This document shows, piece by piece, positions 53,064-61,661 of a DNA stretch of 64,000 bases. The DNA comes from Frateuria_A sp051900535 (lineage in GTDB: Bacteria; Pseudomonadota; Gammaproteobacteria; Xanthomonadales; Rhodanobacteraceae). The notes under the pieces are model-generated. The model saw only the letters and a program-made list of their open reading frames with translations, made no database searches and was not told the origin of the DNA. Made by a program: the position numbers and the translations under genes. Numbering within the stretch: position 1 is the first letter of the stretch; every line of letters starts with the position of its first letter. Location: the NCBI RefSeq assembly GCF_051900535.1, contig NZ_JBHZGI010000009.1, forward strand, positions 1 through 64,000, given 5' to 3'.

Positions 53064-54869
53064 ATGCGCGCCGTCGTGCCCCCCGCATTCCACAGGTTGG
53101 CTCTCATACTCGCCCTGCCCTGGGCGCTGGTCAGCCATGCGCAGTCGCCCGCCCCGACACAGGTAGTCACGCCGGACCCCCGGGTGCCACCCGCCGCAGG
53201 TACGCCCTGCGTTGTGCACCTGCTGGACAACCAGCTCTTCCCGGACGAGAACGGCACCGTCGGGAAGCAATTCCCGTACATGCCGCCGCCGACCTGCCCG
53301 CCACCATGGGCAAAAGTGGTGTTGAAGGTGGACCTCACCAGCTTCCGTCACACGGTCGTGGACAACATCGGCATCTCGCTTGCCGGCATCCAACTGTTCC
53401 ATCAGGCCGCGCCCCGCTACGACGCTCCTGCCCGCTGGCACGTCGAGCGCGACCTGACCGACTACAGCGCCTGGCTCGCTGTCCCGCACACAGGCTCCTA
53501 CTGGATCAACGAGGGCGAGGATGTCTTCGACCCGAGCGGCGAAGGCCCCGTATTCAGCGGCGACGTCCGCCTTCTTTTCTATCCGCCGACGGCGAGGACG
53601 CCCGCGCCGGAGGTCCCCGATGCGGTCGTTCATCTGAACGGCGGCACGCCAGTGATGTTGCCGCACAACATCGTGCGCGCCTACGTCGACGTGGATAACG
53701 CACAGACCGGGTGGTACTTCTGCCTGCCTGGCCAGGAACAGGAGAGGCATCCCGCGCTGTTCGACTATTTCGCCCCCGGCAATTCGCTCAAGGATTCCAT
53801 CTTCCCGCATGAGACCTGGTGCGGCGGCGGCAGCTTCCGCGAAATCCCCGTAGCGGTGGATGGCACGCCCGCCGGCATTGCGCCGGTGTTCCCGCAATTG
53901 GCGGCCGACCCCAACATCAATTACCTGCACAATCCGCTGAACCAGCCGACGCCAACGCTGCAGATGATGGGTAGCGTGCCCTACCGGGTCGACCTCACGC
54001 CTTTCGCCGGACAGCTCAGTGCCGCCGGGCGCCACCTGGTTTCCACTTCCGGTGCCTTGCTGCTGTACCTGGACCCTGACCGCACGCTGGTTACGGGTGG
54101 CGTCACGATGAACACGCTGGCCGGCTCCCAGGCCGCGCCGACCTACACGAGCACGCTCACCGATGTGGGCGAAGGTGTGCAGGGAACGATCAGGACGCGC
54201 CAGTCACGGCAGTTCGAGATCCGCGGATTCGTCAATACGTCCAAGGGACGCGTCGATTCCTCGGTCCGACAGTCGAGCGCATTCGACAACACCCAGGACT
54301 TCGATATCCGCGGACCTCACCGGCCCTTCCCCGGCGAGACGGTGAACAAGCTCTACGAGCAGGTCGTTACGCTCGACAGCAGCACCGACCGCACAAGCCG
54401 CCGCACGCGCGGCACCACCGTGCTCGGCATCGACGTGGAACACGTCAGCTATCCGCTCGCCTACACCTACCACATGGCGACGACCGTAGAGGACGAGGGG
54501 GACGCCTGGTACGTCACCGTGCGCAACGGCACGGCAAACGCCACGCAGCGCTGGCTGCGGGATGCCGATGCCTATCGGCCCCACCGTGGGCATTACGTGA
54601 CCCATCTGCGCGAGTACTTCGCGGGCAGCCGCACGCAGGCATACGCCTACAGCCCGTGGCGAGTCACTCCCAGCAGCAGCAACTGGCAGAGCCTGTCGAC
54701 CCATCGCTTCACGGACAGCTTCGGCAGTTGCTTCCAGGCCGCGGTGCGTGCCGCCGACGGCGCAGTGACATCCACGACCCGGGGCAACCACTGCCCGGAT
54801 GGCCGCAACCAGGTGCGCTGGTACGCGCGTCCGGACGGCTCGCCGGACAGCCTGGGATGGTGGCATTGA
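53064..54869 (+). CDS. Secreted PNGase A-family protein (peptide-N4-asparagine amidase A-like)
   Basis: 601 aa. The signal peptide (MRAVVPPAFHRLALILALPWALVSHA) is followed by two beta-rich modules. The first (about residues 45-190) starts HLLDNQLFPDENG and has ITLF-type IQLFHQAAPRYDAPARWHVERDLTDYS. The second (about 200-350) has NIVRAYVDVDNAQTGWYF, GSFREIPVAVDGTPAGIAPVFP, YLHNPLNQP and YRVDLTPFAGQLSAAGRH, the layout of plant/fungal PNGase A and bacterial acid PNGases. It would release N-glycans from glycoproteins. Four or more cysteines suggest disulfides. GGAGGTG precedes the ATG. The assignment is from memory of the family pattern, so confirm by search. Confidence 0.7.
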   Translation: MRAVVPPAFHRLALILALPWALVSHAQSPAPTQVVTPDPRVPPAAGTPCVVHLLDNQLFPDENGTVGKQFPYMPPPTCPPPWAKVVLKVDLTSFRHTVVDNIGISLAGIQLFHQAAPRYDAPARWHVERDLTDYSAWLAVPHTGSYWINEGEDVFDPSGEGPVFSGDVRLLFYPPTARTPAPEVPDAVVHLNGGTPVMLPHNIVRAYVDVDNAQTGWYFCLPGQEQERHPALFDYFAPGNSLKDSIFPHETWCGGGSFREIPVAVDGTPAGIAPVFPQLAADPNINYLHNPLNQPTPTLQMMGSVPYRVDLTPFAGQLSAAGRHLVSTSGALLLYLDPDRTLVTGGVTMNTLAGSQAAPTYTSTLTDVGEGVQGTIRTRQSRQFEIRGFVNTSKGRVDSSVRQSSAFDNTQDFDIRGPHRPFPGETVNKLYEQVVTLDSSTDRTSRRTRGTTVLGIDVEHVSYPLAYTYHMATTVEDEGDAWYVTVRNGTANATQRWLRDADAYRPHRGHYVTHLREYFAGSRTQAYAYSPWRVTPSSSNWQSLSTHRFTDSFGSCFQAAVRAADGAVTSTTRGNHCPDGRNQVRWYARPDGSPDSLGWWH

Positions 54870-55069
54870 GGCCAGTCAGAATCCGTTACCCCGTGCAAGC
54901 GCCAGCCAGTGGGGACTCCCCGCGGCTGGCCGCGGCGAACCCGACGGGACCCCGATCCGGTGACAGGACGAGCGCGGCGCTCCGCAGGTGAAGGCAACCG
55001 GCACGCGGCAGTCGCATCGGGCACGCCCGGTACGCACTACCCTGGCGGCAACACGAGTGGAGGCGGCCC

Positions 55070-55765
55070 ATGCGGATACTCATCACCGGTGCAACCGGGC
55101 TGGTTGGCCAAGGTGTCCTGCGCGAATGCCTGCGGGCACCGGACGTGGAGCGGGTGGTCGCGCTTGGGCGCCGCCCGACCGGCATCGAGACGCCGCGGCT
55201 CGAGGAACTGCTGTGCCCGGACTTCGCCTCGGTAGACACGCTCGGCGATCGGCTGGCGCCATTCGATTCGTGCCTGTACTGCGCCGGCGCGCCTCTGGTT
55301 GGGATCTCCGCCGAGGCCTATCGCCACGTCACCCTGACCTTGACCCTGAAGGTGGCCGAGGCTTTCGCCAGGCACAACCCGGACGGCCGTTTCCTGTACA
55401 TCTCGGGCGCCTATTCGGACCCGGGCAGCCGGATGATGGTCGCCAGAGCCAAGGGGGAAACCGAGCGTGCCCTGGCCGCCCTGCCGATCACCACGGTGAT
55501 GCTGCGCCCCGGTGGCATCCGGCCGGTGGAGGGCGTCCGTTCCTCGCACAAGCCGCTGGACCTGTTGTACCGGCTGGGATCGCCCGCGCTGGCCCTGGGG
55601 GTGCGCCTGCTGCCGGGACAGATGACCACGACCGCCCGGGTGGGGCGGGCCATGCTCGCGCTGGCGCGTGATCCATCGCCTCCCGCAGTGGTGGAGAACG
55701 ATGTCATCAACCGCCTGGGGCGCGAGCCCTCGCCAACGGGAACGGCCCCGAAGCCCGTTTCCTGA
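55070..55765 (+). CDS. NAD(P)-binding atypical short-chain dehydrogenase/epimerase-like protein
   Basis: 231 aa. The N-terminal MRILITGATGLVGQGVLREC has the GATGxxG dinucleotide loop of extended/atypical SDRs. YCAGAPLVGISAEAYRHVTLTL, a partly kept YxxxK-like FLYISGAYSDPGSRMMVARAKGE block and LRPGGIRPVEG follow. Such proteins bind NAD(P) and often act as flavin reductases, quinone reductases or regulators; a substrate cannot be assigned. GTGGAGG lies before the ATG. It converges on the M13 peptidase gene with an 18-bp gap. Confidence 0.85.
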   Translation: MRILITGATGLVGQGVLRECLRAPDVERVVALGRRPTGIETPRLEELLCPDFASVDTLGDRLAPFDSCLYCAGAPLVGISAEAYRHVTLTLTLKVAEAFARHNPDGRFLYISGAYSDPGSRMMVARAKGETERALAALPITTVMLRPGGIRPVEGVRSSHKPLDLLYRLGSPALALGVRLLPGQMTTTARVGRAMLALARDPSPPAVVENDVINRLGREPSPTGTAPKPVS

Positions 55766-55783
55766 GCACGGCCAGGTGTTCGG

Positions 55784-57835
55784 TCACCAGATCCGCACGC
55801 GATCCTGCGGCGCGCGCCACATCGGCTGGCCGGGCTTCACGTCGAATGCCTTGTAGAACGCCGGAATGTTGGACATCGGCCCGAGCACGCGCCATTTGGC
55901 CGGCGCATGCACATCCGACAGCAGGCGCTGGCGCAGGCGCTGCTCGCGCTGCTGGCTCATCCAGCCCAGTGCGTAGCCCAGAAAGTAGCGCTGGGTCGGC
56001 GTCAGTCCGCCGATCTCCTTGCCTTGCTTGAACTGCGCCGTCTTCTCGAACGCTTCCAGCCCGAGCAGCACGCCGCCGTAGTCGGCGATGTTCTCGCCAA
56101 GGCTCGCCTTGCCGTTGATGTGCAGGCCGGGCAGCGGTTCGTAGGCATCGAACTGCTTGACCATCACTTCGGCCGCGGCGTTGAAGCGCGCCGCATCCTG
56201 CGCCGTCCACCAGCCGGACAGGTTGCCCTGCGCGTCGTACTGGCGACCCTGGTCGTCGAAGCCGTGGGTGATTTCGTGACCGATGGTGCTGGCGGCGACA
56301 TAGCCGTAGGCGACCGCATCGTCCACCTGGTCATCGGGCACGCCCGGCACCATGAAGATCGCCGCGGGCAGCACGATCTCGTTGTTCGACGGGTTGTAGT
56401 AGGCGTTGTAGGTCTGCGGGGTCATGTCCCATTCGGTGCGGTCGACCGGCTTGCCGAACTTCGCCAGGTTGTCCTGGAACTGCCAGCGGCGCGCGGCCAT
56501 GACGTTCGCCGCATAGGACTCACGTTTCACGACCAGCGCCGAATAGTCCTTCCACTTGTCCGGATAGCCGACCTTGGGCGTGACCGCGGCGAGCTTGGCC
56601 AGCGCCTTGGCCCGGGTTTCCGGACTCATCCAGTCGAGCCGCTCGATGCGGTCATGGAAGGTGCCGCGGATCGCCTCGACCATCGCCGTGTAGCGCTGCT
56701 TGGACGCCACCGGGAAGTACTGCGTGACGAAGATGCGCCCGAGCACCATGCCCATGGCGTCGTTCTCTTCGTCCAGCGCCCGCTTCCAGCGCGGGCGCTG
56801 TTCCTGCTGGCCCGACATTGCACGGCCGTGGAAATCGAAGTGCTCTTCGTCCAATGCGGTGGACAGGAACGGCGCGTAGCCGTCGACCAGGTGATAGCGC
56901 AGGTAGTCCTTGAGCACCGGCAACGGCGTCTCGCGCAGCAGGCGATCCTCGGCGGCGAAGAACTCCGGCTGACCGACGATCACGTAGTCCGGGCGGATGC
57001 CCCAGGCCGCGAGCCGCTCGCTCCAGTCGATGGACGGCGTGAGCCTGGCGGTAAATTCCGCCGGCGCCATCTTGTGATAGTTCTTCTCCGGATCGCGCAG
57101 GTCCTCCAGCTTGCGCGAGGCCCTGGCCAGCGCCGTCTCGAACGCCATCACCCGCGTCGCCGCTTCCCTGGCCGCGGCCGGCTCGCGGCCGAGCAGCGTG
57201 AACGTGCGCGCGAGGTGTTCGACGTAGGCGGCGCGGATCTTCGCCACGCCCGCTTCGGGGTTGAAGTAGAAGTCGCGTTCGGGCAGGCCCAGCCCGCCCT
57301 GGTGGATCTGCACCGCCATCGTCGCGCTGTCCTTGTCGTCCTGCGCGATGCCGATGCGGAACAGCGCGCCGGCGCCGATCGGCTTGGACGCGAACACCGC
57401 ATCGAGCACACCGGCGGGCGAAGAAATCGCGTCGATGCGCGCCAGCTCGGCATCCAGCGGATGCAGGCCCAGGCGATCGGCCTTCGCCACATCCATGGCG
57501 GTGGCCCAGAAATCACCGATCTTCTGCGTGTCGCTGCCGGGCGCGGCTGGCTGCTTCGCTGCCGATTCGCTGATGCCGCGCAGGCGAGCATACAGCTCGT
57601 CATCCACCTCGTTGCCGATCCCCCACGTCGCCTCGGAGGCCGGGATCGGATGCGCCTTCAACCAGGCACCGTTCGCGTACTGGAAGAAATCCACGCCCGG
57701 ATCGACCGAAGTGTCGATATGCGCGGCAAGGAAATCTTTGGACGGCGTGACATCCGCCGCCAGGGCGCCGGCCGAGGCGACGGCCAGCGCGGCCGACAGC
57801 AGCGTGGTGCGGAGGGAGGTTGCCAAGCGGGTCAT
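55784..57835 (-). CDS. M13-family zinc metallopeptidase (neprilysin/PepO-like), exported
   Basis: 683 aa, the standard bacterial M13 length. A signal peptide (cut near GALAADV) precedes the N-terminal M13 domain (about residues 40-430; FFQYANGAWLKAHPIPASEATWG) and the catalytic domain. The zinc motif HEITHGFDDQG has His520, Glu521 and His524, and GENIADYGGVLLG near residue 580 supplies the third ligand. NAYYNPSNNEIVLPAAI is the substrate-binding block and the C-terminus ends DRVRIW, conserved in the family. It degrades oligopeptides in the periplasm or outside. Confidence 0.95.
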   Translation of the reverse strand: MTRLATSLRTTLLSAALAVASAGALAADVTPSKDFLAAHIDTSVDPGVDFFQYANGAWLKAHPIPASEATWGIGNEVDDELYARLRGISESAAKQPAAPGSDTQKIGDFWATAMDVAKADRLGLHPLDAELARIDAISSPAGVLDAVFASKPIGAGALFRIGIAQDDKDSATMAVQIHQGGLGLPERDFYFNPEAGVAKIRAAYVEHLARTFTLLGREPAAAREAATRVMAFETALARASRKLEDLRDPEKNYHKMAPAEFTARLTPSIDWSERLAAWGIRPDYVIVGQPEFFAAEDRLLRETPLPVLKDYLRYHLVDGYAPFLSTALDEEHFDFHGRAMSGQQEQRPRWKRALDEENDAMGMVLGRIFVTQYFPVASKQRYTAMVEAIRGTFHDRIERLDWMSPETRAKALAKLAAVTPKVGYPDKWKDYSALVVKRESYAANVMAARRWQFQDNLAKFGKPVDRTEWDMTPQTYNAYYNPSNNEIVLPAAIFMVPGVPDDQVDDAVAYGYVAASTIGHEITHGFDDQGRQYDAQGNLSGWWTAQDAARFNAAAEVMVKQFDAYEPLPGLHINGKASLGENIADYGGVLLGLEAFEKTAQFKQGKEIGGLTPTQRYFLGYALGWMSQQREQRLRQRLLSDVHAPAKWRVLGPMSNIPAFYKAFDVKPGQPMWRAPQDRVRIW

Positions 57836-57937
57836 CGGACGTTTCCGGAAAAGAGGTCGCGCGACTCTGCACGCAGCCAGGCCCTTTGGGAAGCGTCGGA
57901 GGTCATGCCGGACCGCCGGAACAGCATCGGATCGCCC

Positions 57938-58375
57938 TCAGGACGGGAACAACACAGGTCCGGCTTCACGCATGAAGATGCCGACGGTCACCGGTCCGAT
58001 GCCCTTGAACTGGCGCAGGCGGCGCTCGAAATCCTCGCGATCTCCGGCGGCTTGGAAGATGCCGAGCACACAGCCGTGGTACTGCTCCAGCAGCATCCGG
58101 CACAGCGACGACAGGCGCTCGGCGGTGGAATGGTCATAGCGCGCATAACCGCCTTCGCCGAGCATCCTGACCAGCCGGCCGTGCGTGCAGCCGCACAGCT
58201 TGCGTGGCGTATCCAGCCCATGGATTTCCACCAGCTCCCGCCACGTGGCGGCGGCCACCTTCTGGCCGATCCGCTTGCCGAACAGGAAGCTCGCCAGCAG
58301 CCACTTGAAGAGGCTTTGCTCGTCATCCGCCGTTACACGGATACCCAGGTCGGCGGCACAGATGTACGAGCTCAT
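57938..58375 (-). CDS. Helix-hairpin-helix (endonuclease III/HhH-GPD-like) protein
   Basis: 145 aa. The helical all-alpha start (FKWLLASFLFGKRIGQKVAA) and LRQFKGIGPVTVGIFMREA, a helix-hairpin-helix motif around residues 122-140, are those of a short HhH-GPD-like protein. The catalytic lysine/aspartate cluster and the iron-sulfur cysteines of EndoIII are missing. It may bind DNA without glycosylase activity, or be a degenerate family member. The start is uncertain (GTG/ATG choices lie 5' of 58375); the ATG chosen has no strong ribosome site. It stands between the S41 and M13 peptidase genes on the same strand. Confidence 0.68.
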   Translation of the reverse strand: MSSYICAADLGIRVTADDEQSLFKWLLASFLFGKRIGQKVAAATWRELVEIHGLDTPRKLCGCTHGRLVRMLGEGGYARYDHSTAERLSSLCRMLLEQYHGCVLGIFQAAGDREDFERRLRQFKGIGPVTVGIFMREAGPVLFPS

Positions 58376-58477
58376 GGACACCCCGGGCGGCACCGGACCG
58401 GCCGGTCCGTTGCCGGTCATTGGAGCTGGTCCCGTATCCGGATCTCGTCAAAGCCTGGCCCTGGCCTTCGAGGCTCG

Positions 58478-58504
58478 AAAAAAGGCCGGCATCGCCGGCC
58501 TTTT
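58478..58504 (-). terminator. Intrinsic terminator of the S41 peptidase gene
   Basis: AAAAGGCCGGC (58480-58490) pairs with GCCGGCCTTTT (58494-58504) around a 3-nt loop. On the minus strand it ends in a six-T tract, 12 bp after the S41 stop. Confidence 0.92.
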
Positions 58505-58515
58505 CCAATCACCGA

Positions 58516-59592
58516 TCAATGGAGCTCTTTCAGGCGTCGGTTCAGCGCATCGCGCATTTCAGGATCCTTCTCGGTCGCCAGGAAGCCGGCCAGCAGCCGA
58601 CGCTGCGCGACGGCGAGCGCGTCGTCCGCCGGTACCGCCAGGTCCGGGACGACACCGGTGCCTTCCCAGTCGGTATGGGTGACCGGACTGATGGAGCGAC
58701 CGAATGGGATGAATACCGCGAAATGCCGGTCGAGCATGTGCGGCATGCCCGGATGCGCTCCGCCCCCGGTGGTTTCGCCAACCAGCGTGGCGCGCTTGAG
58801 ATTCTTCAACGCGTAGCTGAAATCCTCGCCGCCTGAAAACGTCTTGCCGCTGGTCAGCACGTAGACCTCGCGCGCGGCGCCGTAGCGTGGCCCATCGAGC
58901 CGGGTGCGGGTCCACATCTCATGGTTGCGGTTGTCGGTGCGCGTGTAGATGTCGTTGAGATGCGTGCGTTTGTCGAACAGGTAGCTGGCGAGCAGCGCCA
59001 CGGCCTCGGGTTCGCCGCCGTCGTTCTTGCGCAGGTCGATGATGAGGGCTCGCGTATCGCCAAGCAGGGTCATCATGGCTGCATACCGGCTTCCCACCTG
59101 ATCGGGTGGCATGAAGGCGCGCAGATCGACGTAGCCGATGTTGAAGGGCAGCCGCCCCACCGTCTCGATGCCGAAATTGAGCCTGCGACCGATGGCCAGC
59201 ATTTCGGCTTTTTCCCGGGCCGAGGGCTCGGCGCTCGTGCTTTCCGGAGGCAGCGGTTCCGCGCTGTACTGAACCTCCAGATGGCGGTCCTGGCTGACGG
59301 CCTGCAAGTCCGCGGTCAGCAGCCGGGCGAAGCCTTCCGCGCTCGACACCGCATCGTAGGCGCCCTGTTGCTGCTTGGCGTTCAGCATCGCGGCGTACTG
59401 CTTCGCCTTGTCGGGAAACACGTAATAGCGATCCAGGTCGGCGATGAGCTTGTCGACCACCTGCTGACGCGTGGCGGCGTCGATGACCATGTCCGGCTGC
59501 GGGGGCAGCCCAGGAGGCGATTGTGCGTTTGCGACCGACGAAACGCCCCACAGGGACGCGGCGCATGCCGCCAATGACAGGAACCTTTTCAT
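58516..59592 (-). CDS. S41-family periplasmic peptidase (CtpA/IRBP-like)
   Basis: 358 aa. A signal peptide (MKRFLSLAACAASLWGVSSVANA) precedes the N-terminal helical domain with DLDRYYVFPDKA, typical of the IRBP/S41 group. The protease core has IGYVDLRAF, ALIIDLRKNDGGEPEAVALLASYLF and TSGKTFSGGEDFSYALKN with nucleophile Ser253. There is no PDZ domain, unlike CtpA. An operator-like palindrome matching that upstream of blaI lies just before the gene (59610-59625), so it may be controlled by the BlaI/M56 pair encoded behind it. Confidence 0.88.
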   Translation of the reverse strand: MKRFLSLAACAASLWGVSSVANAQSPPGLPPQPDMVIDAATRQQVVDKLIADLDRYYVFPDKAKQYAAMLNAKQQQGAYDAVSSAEGFARLLTADLQAVSQDRHLEVQYSAEPLPPESTSAEPSAREKAEMLAIGRRLNFGIETVGRLPFNIGYVDLRAFMPPDQVGSRYAAMMTLLGDTRALIIDLRKNDGGEPEAVALLASYLFDKRTHLNDIYTRTDNRNHEMWTRTRLDGPRYGAAREVYVLTSGKTFSGGEDFSYALKNLKRATLVGETTGGGAHPGMPHMLDRHFAVFIPFGRSISPVTHTDWEGTGVVPDLAVPADDALAVAQRRLLAGFLATEKDPEMRDALNRRLKELH

Positions 59593-59609
59593 TCGATGAT
59601 CCTCGTGAC

Positions 59610-59625
59610 TACTAATTGATTAGTA
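59610..59625. promoter_or_regulatory. BlaI-type operator upstream of the S41 gene
   Basis: TACTAAT-TG-ATTAGTA is a perfect 16-bp palindrome located 18 bp before the S41 start codon. Its TACTAA half-sites are the same as the outer half-sites of the large palindrome upstream of blaI (61624-61653). Confidence 0.65.
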
Positions 59626-59655
59626 CTTTCGCGTAAAAAAAAGCCACGAACGCTC

Positions 59656-61215
59656 TCAGTCGTGGCGCGCCACATCCACCGCATCGCCATGCTCCGGGAG
59701 CACTTCCAGTCGCGAGTACTGCCACTGGCCGGCGCGGCGCGTGCCGTTCGCCTGCAACCTCGCGAGGCCCCGCGGGCCGCTGAGCATGATCGAGCAGTCG
59801 AACGAATCGCCGTTGAGCGCACACGGACCGGTGACCGCGCCGATAGGCGTCCCCACCATGGCGCTCACGCGTGCATCCCGTTGCACCATGGCGATGGCTG
59901 TCGTGTAGGCCTGCGTGGTCTCGATCCGGGGCGGAAGCGGCGGCGCCGGGGGCGCGGGCGGAGGCGGTGCCACGGGAGGCGGTGGAGGCGCTGGCGGCAC
60001 CGGGGGTGCCGGCGGCTTCATCGCGACCGCCAGCCACTCGCGCACCTTGGCGTCGATGCGCGAGGGACGATCGTCGACGGTGTAGGACTCGTGCGGGCGG
60101 CCGCCGACATCGCTCCACTGGCGGTACTCGCGCAGGTGCCCGTCGACCGTCGCGACGATGTGGACCGAATGGCCGACGGTGTTCCACCAGTGCGGAACCT
60201 CCTGCGCAGCAAGGTCGCCCGCGGCGGTCGAACGGTTCGCCTGTGCGGCGTACAGCGCGCCGGAACATGCGACGGCGAGCAGGGCCAGGGGGACACCCAG
60301 GCGCAGCCGGTGCGGCGGTGAATCGGGGAACAACAGACGCTTGATGCGTTGCATAATCACTCCTCCTTTGGCTGACAAGGCGAACATCGGGGCGGCGACA
60401 CGCAAGCGCTCGAGGTTGTTGAGCGCTTCGGCAAGCACGATGGCGTCGCCACAGGCCGCCACCGCAAGATCGTCACAGGCGTTCTCGCGCTCCTGCCGGA
60501 TGCGGCGGCTCAACCACCACATGCCCGGGTGGTAGAACAGCAACGCTTCGGCCATGCACTGCAGGCCGTTCCAGATCCAGTCCAGGCGGCGGATATGCGC
60601 CAGTTCGTGCGCGATCAGCGCCTCGATCTGGTCGGGCGACAGCCCCGTGAGCATCGAAAGCGGCAACCAGATCACCGGTCGCCACGCATACGCCGAACAC
60701 GGCAATCCAGTGTCGCGCAGCAGCCGGATGGCTACCTGGCGGCGGATGCCCAGCGACTGGCGCAAGGCATCGGCGCGCGCGTGCCAGTGCGCGGGCAACC
60801 GATCGCAGACTTTCCGATCCAGCCTGCGTACCATCCACCAGCCGCCACACAGGCGCATCAACATCGTCGCCACGCCAAACGTCCACACCCACGGCAACCA
60901 CAGCGGTGCCAGGTTGGCGGGCGCATAGGCGATCGACGCGACCACGACCGGAACGCGCGCCAGTGGCCCCTGGACGACCGTCATGGCGTCGGCGACCTTG
61001 GCGTGGGTGGCGAGCAGGTTCACCAGCGTCAGCAGCGGCAGCAGGACCATCGCCAGCATGAACGTCATTCCCGTCGCGTGCCGCGCCTGCGCGCTCGCGG
61101 TGGACTGGATCGCCAGGACCAAAGCTGCGAGCAGCGCGAGCGCCGCGACCTGCCACACCGAATGCAGCAGGGTCAGCGCGAGCGCCGCCTTGAGCGCGTC
61201 TGGAAGGATGTTCAT
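59656..61215 (-). CDS. M56-family membrane metallopeptidase (BlaR1/MecR1-like) with proline-rich linker
   Basis: 519 aa. Four hydrophobic segments (about residues 13-38, 45-68, 92-120 and 293-312) enclose a cytoplasmic zinc protease loop with HELAH (203-207) followed by ACDDLAVAACGD, as in BlaR1/MecR1. The C-terminal part holds a long Pro/Ala run (about residues 400-428) and then a domain beginning TTQAYTTAIAMVQRDARVSAMVGTP, which may resemble Coa1-type domains; no penicillin-binding SxxK sensor is seen. In BlaR1 systems the protease is activated by a signal and cleaves BlaI. It starts 10 bp after blaI. Confidence 0.88.
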   Translation of the reverse strand: MNILPDALKAALALTLLHSVWQVAALALLAALVLAIQSTASAQARHATGMTFMLAMVLLPLLTLVNLLATHAKVADAMTVVQGPLARVPVVVASIAYAPANLAPLWLPWVWTFGVATMLMRLCGGWWMVRRLDRKVCDRLPAHWHARADALRQSLGIRRQVAIRLLRDTGLPCSAYAWRPVIWLPLSMLTGLSPDQIEALIAHELAHIRRLDWIWNGLQCMAEALLFYHPGMWWLSRRIRQERENACDDLAVAACGDAIVLAEALNNLERLRVAAPMFALSAKGGVIMQRIKRLLFPDSPPHRLRLGVPLALLAVACSGALYAAQANRSTAAGDLAAQEVPHWWNTVGHSVHIVATVDGHLREYRQWSDVGGRPHESYTVDDRPSRIDAKVREWLAVAMKPPAPPVPPAPPPPPVAPPPPAPPAPPLPPRIETTQAYTTAIAMVQRDARVSAMVGTPIGAVTGPCALNGDSFDCSIMLSGPRGLARLQANGTRRAGQWQYSRLEVLPEHGDAVDVARHD

Positions 61216-61225
61216 GGCTGCGGCG

Positions 61226-61612
61226 TCAGCGGTCGCGCTGCTTGCGGGCGCGCGCGATCAGCTGCGCGATGTCGTCGAGTTCCTCGCGGCTGGCGCCCTC
61301 CACGTCCAGCGCCCGCTGCACGAGCTGCAGCGCCGAACCGGAGAACGCACGCTGCACCAGGTCCTTCACCAGCGCAGACTGCACCTTCGCCTGCGGATGC
61401 GCAGCGGCATAGCGATGGCTGCGCTCGGACTCGTCGCGGCGGACCAGGCCCTTCTCGGCCATGATCGTCATCATCTTCAGCACCGTCGTATAGGCGGTGT
61501 CCTTGTGGCGCGAGAGCGTCTCGTGGACCTCGCGCACCGTGCACGATTCGCCGCGGTCCCACAGTACCTGCAGGATGGCCAGTTCACCTTCGGTGGGGCG
61601 TACGTTCGTCAT
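61226..61612 (-). CDS. BlaI/MecI/CopY-family transcriptional repressor
   Basis: 128 aa. The winged helix (about residues 1-78) has PTEGELAILQVLWDRGESCTVREVHETL and AYTTVLKMMTIMAEKGLVRR, then RYAAAHPQAKVQSALVKDLVQRAF as the dimerisation helices. It should repress its own operon and be removed by its M56 partner. GGAGGATCG precedes the ATG. The gene's promoter carries a large palindrome (61624-61653), and an M56 peptidase gene follows 10 bp later. Confidence 0.94.
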   Translation of the reverse strand: MTNVRPTEGELAILQVLWDRGESCTVREVHETLSRHKDTAYTTVLKMMTIMAEKGLVRRDESERSHRYAAAHPQAKVQSALVKDLVQRAFSGSALQLVQRALDVEGASREELDDIAQLIARARKQRDR

Positions 61613-61623
61613 GCGATCCTCCT

Positions 61624-61653
61624 TACTAAGCAGATAGTACTATCTGATTAGTA
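61624..61653. promoter_or_regulatory. BlaI operator, near-perfect 30-bp palindrome
   Basis: Outer half-sites TACTAA (61624-61629) and TTAGTA (61648-61653) flank a perfect inner palindrome CAGATAG-TA-CTATCTG (61631-61646); only the pair 61630/61647 mismatches. It covers the -10 and spacer of the blaI promoter. The inner TAG/CTA and outer TACTAA elements could hold two repressor dimers. Confidence 0.8.
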
Positions 61654-61661
61654 GATGTCAA
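61634..61661 (-). promoter_or_regulatory. blaI promoter overlapped by operator
   Basis: On the minus strand TTGACA (61661-61656) and TACTAT (61639-61634) are separated by 16 bp, and the palindrome covers both spacer and -10. The predicted start lies about 15 bp before the blaI ATG. Confidence 0.7.

Noticed and set aside
55907..58816. Plus-strand open frame of 969 codons opposite the M13 peptidase and HhH genes
   Set aside because: It has no ribosome site, an arginine/histidine-rich composition and no recognisable domain. The M13 gene on the other strand has a full zinc site.
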